Of a stretch of DNA of 6,021 bases, positions 1 through 5,789 are shown piece by piece. Under the pieces are notes generated by a model that was not told the DNA's origin, did no database searches, and saw only the letters and a program-made list of their open reading frames with translations. This stretch comes from Alphaproteobacteria bacterium (GTDB lineage Bacteria > Pseudomonadota > Alphaproteobacteria > Rhodobacterales > Rhodobacteraceae), in assembly GCA_030830465.1 (NCBI GenBank), contig JAURMY010000160.1, forward strand, positions 1 to 6,021, written 5' to 3'. Each line of letters opens with the position of its first letter. The first letter of the stretch is position 1. A program made the translations under genes and the position numbers.

Positions 1-380
1 ACGAAGACGACATCCTGCCGGCTTTGCGCCGTCATCTGGATATGAACGGATTCACCATGGTTGAAGTGGCCCCCGCCCGCGACGGCGCAGCCCCTGCCAC
101 GCGGCTTGACCTGAACAGCCCCTGGGTCCGGTTTGCCGTAGGCAGCCTGGAACGTACCGGCGGCAAGCCGGTGCATGTCCTGCCCAATCTGGGCGGATTC
201 ATTCCCAACCATGTGTTCAGCCGCACCCTTGGGCTGCCGACGATCTGGGTGCCGCATTCTTACGCCGGGTGTTCACAACATGCGCCGGATGAGCATGTGC
301 TGCTGTCGGTATCTGCGGATGCCGCGCGGGGCATGGCCGGATTGTTCTGGGATCTGGGCGAAACCGATCCACGCGGTTAA
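1..380 (+). CDS. M20-family metallopeptidase, C-terminal part (5' end outside window)
   Basis: This is the 3' end of a gene entering from the left edge; the frame is open from base 3 (residues EDDILPALRRHLD...) to the TAA at 378-380, so about 125 residues are visible. It resembles the C-terminal end of M20 metallopeptidases/deacylases (ArgE/DapE/acetylornithine deacetylase-like), zinc enzymes that hydrolyse amide bonds in small peptides or N-acyl amino acids. Seen: the end of the lid domain (LRRHLDMNGFTMVEV), then the return to the catalytic domain with PNLGGFIPNHVF, LGLPTIWVPHSY and QHAPDEH. The His of QHAPDEH fits the last zinc ligand of the family; the other ligands lie outside the window. 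The TTG at 24 is internal and not a start. The gene converges on the methyltransferase gene with only 6 bases between stops, so it is not part of that operon. Substrate unknown. Confidence 0.85.
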   Translation, partial: EDDILPALRRHLDMNGFTMVEVAPARDGAAPATRLDLNSPWVRFAVGSLERTGGKPVHVLPNLGGFIPNHVFSRTLGLPTIWVPHSYAGCSQHAPDEHVLLSVSADAARGMAGLFWDLGETDPRG

Positions 381-386
381 GGTCCG

Positions 387-1922
387 TCAGCCTGCCGGCA
401 TCGTGCCGCCAGCCGCCTTTTTCGCCGCGATATAGTCGTCCAGCCGGGACGCGCGTTCGTCTGCTCCGGCGGGCGGTTTGAAATTCGCCAACCGTTCCTG
501 CCAGATCGCCGTGGCCCGCTGATCCGCCGATTGCGACCCGTTTTCCGTCCACTGGCCGAAATTTGACCAATCGGCCACCAAGGGTTCATAAAACGCGGTT
601 TCATACCGCTCCATCGTATGTTGGGTGGCAAAGAAATGCCCGCCGGGCTGCACATCGGCAAGGGCTGCGTAGGCGGTTTCGGCCTCATCCGCCACGGTCC
701 TTTGCGCAAGCTCGGCAAAGGTTTGCACCATTTCCATGTCGGTGATCAGTTTTTCATAGCCGATGGTCAGACCGCCTTCCAACCAACCTGCGGCATGAAC
801 CACATAAGTCGCCCCCGCCAGCACGGCGGCCCAGGTGCCCATCTCGGTTTCATGGGCGCCCTGCGCGTCGGCCATATTGGAGGCCGACCCCGAAGCCGAC
901 CGCCACGGCAACCCCAGCCGCCGCGCCAACTGGCCCGAACCCAGTGTCGCCTTCACATGCTCGGGCGTGCCAAAGGCGGGCGCACCGGATTTCATATCGA
1001 CCGAGGACGAAAAGTTGCCATACATCACCGGCGCGCCGGGTTTGGTCAACTGTGACAGGGTAATGCCCATCATGGCCTCGGCATGTTGCAACACCAGCCC
1101 CCCTGCAACGGTGATCGGGGCCATTGCCCCCATCAGGCAAAACGGCGTGATGATGGAAAGCTGGCCATAGCGGGCAAAATCAATGATCCCTTGCGCCATC
1201 GGGATATCCAGAACACGCGGCGAATTGGTGTTGATGATGGTGAACGTATGGCTTTGCTCCCGAAACTGCTGATCCGACAGGCCGTGCGCCAGCGCCAGCA
1301 TTTCAAAGCCTTCCTGCACCTGCCCATGCCCGCGCGCGTAAACAATCGGCGGCTTGGTCGAATTGGCGATCTGCACCTGTTTGAAATCATAATGCCGGAA
1401 CTGGATCGGAATGTCCTGAGGCTCAACAATGGCGGTTTGGGTCGGCAAAGCATCAAATGTTTCGATCAGTTGCACCAGTTCGCGGAAATCGCTGAGACTG
1501 CCGGGCCTGCGCCCGCGCAACCGGTCCGTGGCATGGGGGCAACCCGCACCGGTAGTGAAATGCAGCATGCCCAGTTCCAGATGCACGGACCGCGCCGGAT
1601 CGATCGCATGCAGGTCAATGCGTTTGGGGGCGGTTGCCAGTGCCGCCTCGACCATTTCCGGGCCGATCCGCACCATCATGGACGGCTCATCCACAATCGC
1701 GCCGCCCGCCTTGAACAGCGCGCGGGCCTCAGGTTCCAGAACCTTTACACCCAGCTCCGACAGCACGCGCAAAGCGGTTTGGTGCAGATGCTCCACCTCG
1801 TCCTCTGAAAATACCCGCTGGGGCGAAAACGGGTTCTTCAGGTTGCGGTAATCAACCTTGCGTTTCGGTCCTGCGGTTTCATCGCGCTGCCGCCGCCCGG
1901 CCCGGCCCCCTTCGCGTGCCAT
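387..1922 (-). CDS. MttB-superfamily (trimethylamine/betaine-type) methyltransferase, non-pyrrolysine
   Basis: A 511-residue cytoplasmic protein of the MttB superfamily (COG5598-type). Characterised members transfer a methyl group from trimethylamine (archaeal MttB, pyrrolysine-dependent) or from glycine betaine and similar quaternary amines (MtgB-type, no pyrrolysine) to a corrinoid protein. Family-like stretches: FSEDEVEHLHQTALRVLSELG (38-58, first part), the core YGNFSSSVDMKSGAPAFGTPE (about 301-321), QGAHETEMGTWAAVLAGA (354-371), HAAGWLEGGL (376-385) and QHTMERYETAFYEP (434-447). The length is near the family norm and the frame runs through with no in-frame TAG, so it belongs to the non-Pyl group. 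The first 22 residues are a basic tail (RxGRRQR...KRK). ATG at 1920-1922 is chosen: it lies one base past the upstream stop and has a GAGG Shine-Dalgarno 7 bases ahead. Substrate and methyl acceptor cannot be read from sequence; no corrinoid protein is encoded here. Family assignment is firm, exact reaction is not. Confidence 0.93.
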   Translation of the reverse strand: MAREGGRAGRRQRDETAGPKRKVDYRNLKNPFSPQRVFSEDEVEHLHQTALRVLSELGVKVLEPEARALFKAGGAIVDEPSMMVRIGPEMVEAALATAPKRIDLHAIDPARSVHLELGMLHFTTGAGCPHATDRLRGRRPGSLSDFRELVQLIETFDALPTQTAIVEPQDIPIQFRHYDFKQVQIANSTKPPIVYARGHGQVQEGFEMLALAHGLSDQQFREQSHTFTIINTNSPRVLDIPMAQGIIDFARYGQLSIITPFCLMGAMAPITVAGGLVLQHAEAMMGITLSQLTKPGAPVMYGNFSSSVDMKSGAPAFGTPEHVKATLGSGQLARRLGLPWRSASGSASNMADAQGAHETEMGTWAAVLAGATYVVHAAGWLEGGLTIGYEKLITDMEMVQTFAELAQRTVADEAETAYAALADVQPGGHFFATQHTMERYETAFYEPLVADWSNFGQWTENGSQSADQRATAIWQERLANFKPPAGADERASRLDDYIAAKKAAGGTMPAG

Positions 1923-1923
1923 A

Positions 1924-4338
1924 TTACACCCTCATCGCCGCACCGGACGGATCATAAGGCGAAGGCGCTATCACCCGCGCCGGACGCGCAACCCCAACCA
2001 CATGAATGCTAAGCTCGGTGCCCTCAGCGGCACAGGCCGGATCAACCAACGCCATGGCCAGCGATTTCTTCACATGATGCCCATAGCCGCCCGAGGTGAC
2101 AAACCCGACCCGTTTGTCTTGATGCCAGACCGGTTCATAGCCGGAACTGTCGGCATCAACCGCATCCACCTCAAGCGTCACCAGAACCTTTTTCGCCGCT
2201 TTTTCATCGCGTGCCTTCAGCGCCGCCTCGCGACCGGTAAAGCCCGGTTTCTGCCAGTCGATCCACCGGTCCATGCCGGTTTCGCCCGGCGTATATTCCT
2301 GCCGGAACTCCGCGCTCCAGATGCCAAAGCTTTTTTCCAGCCGCAGCGCATTCATCGCATAAAACCCGAACTCGCGGATGCCAAGCTCCGCCCCGGCCCG
2401 CAGCAGGGTTTCCCGCAACGTGATATGCTCGGCGGCGGTACAATTGATTTCATAGCCCAGTTCGCCGCAAACCGACATGCGCCCCACCTTCGCGCGGATC
2501 AGCCCGACATCCAGTGTCTGACAGCCCAGAAACGGCAAGGCGGCGTTTGAGACATCCTGATGGGTCAATTTGGCCAGAACCTCGCGCGATTTCGGACCAA
2601 CCAGACCGAAACCGACGACGGAATCGGAAATATCGCGCAGGGTCACGCCAGCATCCAGATGGTCGGTAAACCAGCGCATATGCCATTCGCGCAGGTAATA
2701 ACTGCCCATCAGCCACCAGGTGCCATCGCCCCAGTTGAACAGGGTCAGATCGCCTTTCAACTTGCCATTGGGCGCCAGCATCACCGCCAGACGCGCCCGG
2801 CCCGGTTTCGGCAGTTTCGTCGCCATCATCCGGTCCAGCCAGGCCTCGGCCCCGGCCCCGCTGATCTCATAGCGCGAAAAGCCTGAAATATCCAAAAGCC
2901 CGACACCTTCACGCGCGGCCTTTACCTCTTTCGCGACATCGGCAAAGGCGTTTGACCGTTTCAGCGTCGGCGTTTCCTCAAACCCTTTCGGCCCGAACAT
3001 CAGCGGCACTTCCAAACCCCAGCTGACCCCCCATTTCGCCCCGGCCTCGGTCATTGCCGCGTAGGCCGGCGCCTTTTTCAGGGGCCGTCCCGCCGGCAGT
3101 TGTTCGTTCGGATAGCTCATCACGAAGCGGCGCGAGTAAAACTGCCCCGTGGTCTGGCGGATATATTCCCGGTTCGAGGCAAAGCTGCCGTAGCGCGCAA
3201 TATCCATCGACCAGGCGTCGGCCTCGGTCTCGCCGTGGATCATCCATTCGGCCAGGGTTTTGCCCACGCCGCCACCCTGCAGGAACCCGGCCATCACCCC
3301 ACAAGCCAGCCAATAATTCCGCAATCCCCGCACGGGCCCGACCAGAGGGTTGCCATCGGGTGAAAAGGTAAATGCCCCGTTGACCCAGCGTTTGACCCCG
3401 ACCCTTTCCAGAACCGGATAGCGTTCATAGGCCTTGATCAGTTCGTTTTCGATCCTGTCCGGGTCTTCCTGGATCAGTTCAAAGCCGTAATCCCAGGGCG
3501 CCCCGTCCATATTCCAATGCTGGTGGTTCAACTCATAAATGCCGATCAGAACGCCTTTCTGGTCCTGCCGCATATAGGTAAAGCCTTCCGGGTCCACCGT
3601 CATCGGCACTTCAAAATCCAGCGCCGCCACTTCGGGAATCGACTCGGTCACAAAATAATGATGCGCCAGCGGGCTGACCGGCAGATCAAGCCCGGCCATG
3701 CGGCCGACCTGCTTGGCCCATAAACCGCCCGCATTCACCACATGCTCGGCATGAATCTTTCCCTTTTCGGTGATCACATCCCAACTGCCGTCCGGGCGCT
3801 GCGACAGGCTTTCAACCTTGTTATGCTCAATCACCTCGGCCCCCATCTTGCGGGCCGCCCCGGCATAGGCGTGTACCGTGCCGGTGGTGTCGAGATATCC
3901 TTCACGATCCGCCCACAATCCACCGATCACACCGGTCGTGTCCATGATCGGACATTTCGCCCGCACCTCCTCGGGGGTCATCAGGTAACAGTCCTCAATC
4001 CCGATCGACTGAAAAATCCGATAGGCGGATTGCAACCATTCCCAGCGGGTCGGGTTGGTGGCAATGGTGATCCCGCCGGTCATATGCAGGCCGATATTCT
4101 GGCCGCTTTCCTTTTCGACCTTGGCCAGAAGATCAATCGTATAGGCCTGAAGCGCCGCCATCGTCGGGTCCGCGTTCAGGGCGTGAATGCCCCCGGCCGC
4201 ATGCCAGCTTGATCCCGCAGTCAGCACCGAACGCTCAACCAACGCCACATCCGTCCAGCCGAATTTCGCCAGGTGATATAAAACCGACGCGCCGACAACC
4301 CCGCCGCCAATCACGACAACCCGATACTGATCTTTCAT
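1924..4338 (-). CDS. FAD-dependent oxidoreductase/GcvT fusion, dimethylglycine/sarcosine dehydrogenase family
   Basis: An 804-residue two-part enzyme of the DMGDH/SarDH family. Relatives oxidise N-methyl groups of dimethylglycine, sarcosine or similar amines with FAD and hand the one-carbon unit to tetrahydrofolate on the GcvT half. Seen, numbering from the ATG at 4338: DAO-type FAD domain about 6-365 with GGGVVG (11-16) and E35 for the ribose; TAGSSWHAAG with H46, the position that carries covalent FAD in DMGDH; linker about 370-420; GcvT domain about 425-700 with NGKLKGDLTLF (D530 is the likely counterpart of the folate-site Asp); GcvT C-terminal barrel about 715-793 with GFVTSGGYGHHVKKS. 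No signal peptide is visible, so it should be cytoplasmic. An ATG at 4353 would add five residues (MWGAE), but the 4338 ATG has GGGGGG 5 bases upstream and leaves a plausible leader. It is co-translated with the MttB-like gene. Its substrate is unknown; an N-methylated amine is likely. Confidence 0.93.
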   Translation of the reverse strand: MKDQYRVVVIGGGVVGASVLYHLAKFGWTDVALVERSVLTAGSSWHAAGGIHALNADPTMAALQAYTIDLLAKVEKESGQNIGLHMTGGITIATNPTRWEWLQSAYRIFQSIGIEDCYLMTPEEVRAKCPIMDTTGVIGGLWADREGYLDTTGTVHAYAGAARKMGAEVIEHNKVESLSQRPDGSWDVITEKGKIHAEHVVNAGGLWAKQVGRMAGLDLPVSPLAHHYFVTESIPEVAALDFEVPMTVDPEGFTYMRQDQKGVLIGIYELNHQHWNMDGAPWDYGFELIQEDPDRIENELIKAYERYPVLERVGVKRWVNGAFTFSPDGNPLVGPVRGLRNYWLACGVMAGFLQGGGVGKTLAEWMIHGETEADAWSMDIARYGSFASNREYIRQTTGQFYSRRFVMSYPNEQLPAGRPLKKAPAYAAMTEAGAKWGVSWGLEVPLMFGPKGFEETPTLKRSNAFADVAKEVKAAREGVGLLDISGFSRYEISGAGAEAWLDRMMATKLPKPGRARLAVMLAPNGKLKGDLTLFNWGDGTWWLMGSYYLREWHMRWFTDHLDAGVTLRDISDSVVGFGLVGPKSREVLAKLTHQDVSNAALPFLGCQTLDVGLIRAKVGRMSVCGELGYEINCTAAEHITLRETLLRAGAELGIREFGFYAMNALRLEKSFGIWSAEFRQEYTPGETGMDRWIDWQKPGFTGREAALKARDEKAAKKVLVTLEVDAVDADSSGYEPVWHQDKRVGFVTSGGYGHHVKKSLAMALVDPACAAEGTELSIHVVGVARPARVIAPSPYDPSGAAMRV
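1927..1933 (-). promoter_or_regulatory. Ribosome binding site for the MttB-like gene, inside the end of the upstream gene
   Basis: On the minus strand GAGGGTG lies in the last codons of the FAD/GcvT gene, followed by TAATATG, in which the stop TAA and the start ATG are one base apart. GAGG to ATG spacing is 7 bases. The arrangement fixes the downstream start and implies translational coupling of the two genes. Confidence 0.7.
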
Positions 4339-4343
4339 TTCAG

Positions 4344-4349
4344 CCCCCC
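4344..4349 (-). promoter_or_regulatory. Ribosome binding site deciding the FAD/GcvT start
   Basis: A GGGGGG run on the minus strand ends 5 bases before the ATG at 4336-4338. The alternative ATG at 4351-4353 lies upstream of this run and has only AGAG-like bases before it, so the site favours the shorter, MKDQY-starting protein. Confidence 0.55.
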
Positions 4350-4360
4350 ACATTCAAATC

Positions 4361-4380
4361 TCTGTACATCAGTGTACAGA
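4361..4380. promoter_or_regulatory. Perfect 20-base palindrome, probable operator
   Basis: Arms TCTGTACA and TGTACAGA (8 of 8 paired) flank a 4-base TCAG spacer. The palindrome sits 22-42 bases upstream of the preferred FAD/GcvT start and covers the place where a -10 element would fall. Size and symmetry fit a homodimeric helix-turn-helix repressor such as a TetR- or GntR-family protein; the regulator is not in the window and its family is a guess. As an RNA hairpin the arms could also pair, but no U-tract follows, so a DNA operator is the better reading. Confidence 0.65.
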
Positions 4381-4396
4381 AAACGATTCCCGTCAA
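4368..4396 (-). promoter_or_regulatory. Possible sigma-70-type promoter for the FAD/GcvT-MttB genes
   Basis: On the minus strand TTGACG (4396-4391) is a good -35 match. A 17-base spacer leads to ACTGAT (4373-4368), a weak -10 that falls in the centre of the palindrome. Transcription would begin near 4361, giving a leader of about 22 bases to the ATG at 4338. The -35 match and the overlap with the palindrome are seen; promoter activity is inferred. Confidence 0.4.
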
Positions 4397-4427
4397 TTCT
4401 TTTCCCCGGCAGCCCCATATCTTTGTT

Positions 4428-4444
4428 CCCGAAATACTCTCGGG
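4428..4444. repeat. Short inverted repeat in the intergenic gap
   Basis: CCCGA (4428-4432) and TCGGG (4440-4444) flank a 7-base AATACTC spacer. It lies just beside the larger hairpin at 4451-4477. Together, on the minus strand, they give a GC-rich hairpin followed by CTCCCCCGAGAGTATTTCGG-like sequence, which resembles an intergenic element I recall from many Rhodobacterales genomes. That likeness is from memory and not checked. Confidence 0.4.
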
Positions 4445-4450
4445 GGAGGT

Positions 4451-4477
4451 CCGGAGGGGGCAGACAGCCCCCTCCGG
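4451..4477. repeat. Strong GC-rich hairpin between the M24 and FAD/GcvT genes
   Basis: A perfect 11-base stem, CCGGAGGGGGC (4451-4461) with GCCCCCTCCGG (4467-4477), and a 5-base AGACA loop. It lies about 60 bases past the M24 stop codon. Neither strand has a T-run after the stem, so it is not a classical intrinsic terminator. It may mark or protect the mRNA 3' end of the upstream genes, act as a weak or Rho-assisted terminator, or be a copy of a dispersed intergenic repeat. Confidence 0.6.
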
Positions 4478-4538
4478 CCACCGCCCTCGCGTGCCAGCGC
4501 GGGGCAAACCCTGCCTGCCGATTGCGCCTAAAGCCCGA

Positions 4539-5789
4539 TCACGGCTCCTCCCACGGGAAACTGTCCAGCCGCTCTGCCCCGGTCCCGGTGATCAGAACCT
4601 GGGTTTCCAGTTTCACGCTTTCACTTCCCGCCTCTGCAATCAGGCTTTCCACGCAGATCACCATTCCCGGCTCAAACCCGCCCAGGGTGACACGCTCGGA
4701 CCAGTCCACATGCAAGGGCACAACCGGCCATTCATCCGCCATGCCAACCCCGTGCAGGGCCAGCGAATACCGATAGTCCCGGTGCGCCGCCGGGATAGGC
4801 CACGACCGCGCGTTGAACTCGGCAAAACTCATCCCCGGCTGCAACAGATCAAGGTTGTGGCGGATCTGGTCCAGCGCCACGCCGTAAATCCGGCGCTGCA
4901 CATCGTTCATCGGGCCATAGCCACAGATCCAGGACCGGGAAATATCCGCACAATAGCCGTATGGCCCGACCATATCCGTATCAAAGCTGATCATTTCCCC
5001 CGCCGCGACCGGACGGTCGGAACATTCCTTGTACCAGGGATTCGTGTTCGGCCCCGCCGTCAGCAGCTTGGTTTCCAGCCAATCCCCGCCCGACCGTGCG
5101 TTTTCAAAATGCAGATGCGCCCACAGTTCCCGTTCCGTCACACCGGGCTGCGAATGGTCATAGATCCGCGCCATACCGGCCTCGGCGACACGGATGGTCC
5201 AGCGCATCAGCGCGATTTCCTCGGCGGATTTGATGGCGCGGGCGCGTTCGGTGATTTCGGCCCCTTCGACATAGACAATCCCTTCCTCCGCCAGTGCCGC
5301 CAGGCCCGGACCGTCCAGTTTATCCACCGCCAGCCGCCGGTTCGCCCCGCAATGACTGCGGATCAAATCGGCGATCTCAGCCGCCCAATCCTTGACCTGA
5401 AGTTCTGCCGCCTGACCGTGGGACATATACATCCAACCCTTGGCAAGGCGCACCTCGTCAATCCCCGGCAAACCGTCGTTCAGATGTTCACAGCCTTTGA
5501 ATTCGAACATCACCGCCGGGCCGTCGGCCAGGATCAGCGCATAGCGCATCGGGTTATGGGCGGTCCAGACCTGCATGTTTGAACTGTCAAACGCATAGCG
5601 AATGTTGATCGGGTCATAGAGCAGCAATCCCGCCAGATCATGCGCCGCCATCTGCGCCTTTAACCGCCCCAGCCGATACCGCCGTGCGGCGTCCAGCACA
5701 TCCGCGCCAATCGGGCTGACCAAAGGGCGGTCGGCGCCTTCGCTGTTGAGATAGGCCAGTTTCCGGCTGTCTTTGAACGGAGTCGTCAA
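4539..5789 (-). CDS. M24-fold metalloenzyme, DddP-like (DMSP lyase relative or creatinase/Xaa-Pro peptidase-like)
   Basis: A 416-residue pita-bread-fold protein: creatinase-type N-terminal domain (about 35-175, with YDPINIRYAFDSSNMQVW) and M24 catalytic domain (about 185-410). It resembles DddP, the iron-dependent M24 enzyme of roseobacters that cleaves DMSP to dimethyl sulfide and acrylate, not a hydrolase. All six DddP metal-ligand positions are present: D270, D272 (FDTDMVG), D282 (CADISRSW), H346 (LHGVGMADEWP), E381 and E395. As I recall DddP numbering (D295, D297, D307, H371, E406, E421) the spacings agree except the last, which is one residue shorter. D352 and Y341 match the DddP catalytic D377 and Tyr366. 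The N-terminus is about 25-30 residues shorter than DddP. The start is TTG at 5787-5789, overlapping the upstream stop as TTGA; the next Met (M47) would cut into the domain. DddP-like paralogues of unknown substrate may share these residues, so DMSP lyase activity is possible but unproven; no gene symbol is given. Confidence 0.88.
   Translation of the reverse strand: MTTPFKDSRKLAYLNSEGADRPLVSPIGADVLDAARRYRLGRLKAQMAAHDLAGLLLYDPINIRYAFDSSNMQVWTAHNPMRYALILADGPAVMFEFKGCEHLNDGLPGIDEVRLAKGWMYMSHGQAAELQVKDWAAEIADLIRSHCGANRRLAVDKLDGPGLAALAEEGIVYVEGAEITERARAIKSAEEIALMRWTIRVAEAGMARIYDHSQPGVTERELWAHLHFENARSGGDWLETKLLTAGPNTNPWYKECSDRPVAAGEMISFDTDMVGPYGYCADISRSWICGYGPMNDVQRRIYGVALDQIRHNLDLLQPGMSFAEFNARSWPIPAAHRDYRYSLALHGVGMADEWPVVPLHVDWSERVTLGGFEPGMVICVESLIAEAGSESVKLETQVLITGTGAERLDSFPWEEP

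Noticed and set aside
396..422. Possible plus-strand terminator for the M20 gene: CGGCA-TCG-TGCCG stem, then TTTTT at 418-422
   Set aside because: The stem is only 5 bases and the T-run begins 9 bases after it, so it does not fit an intrinsic terminator; the bases are also coding on the other strand.
1083..1808. Plus-strand open frame (241 codons) opposite the MttB-like gene
   Set aside because: Antisense shadow of a well-supported gene, with no recognisable motifs.
387..1922. Pyrrolysine (read-through TAG) in the methyltransferase
   Set aside because: The frame has no internal stop and already has full family length.
1858..2550. Plus-strand open frame (230 codons) spanning the MttB/FAD-GcvT junction
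   Set aside because: Runs antisense across two coupled real genes; composition is shadow-like.
4351..4353. ATG at 4353 as the start of the FAD/GcvT protein
   Set aside because: It lacks a good ribosome site and would leave a leader of only about 8 bases from the inferred promoter. The ATG at 4338 has a G-rich site at 5 bases. The longer form cannot be excluded.
4451..4477. Calling the strong hairpin an intrinsic terminator
   Set aside because: No T-run follows the stem in either direction, so it is listed as a repeat.
4209..5582. Long open frame on the plus strand (457 codons) opposite the M24 gene
   Set aside because: It is antisense to a gene with clear catalytic motifs, crosses the intergenic gap, and its composition (rich in R, P, H, Q) is typical of a shadow frame in GC-rich DNA. 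No domain was recognised.
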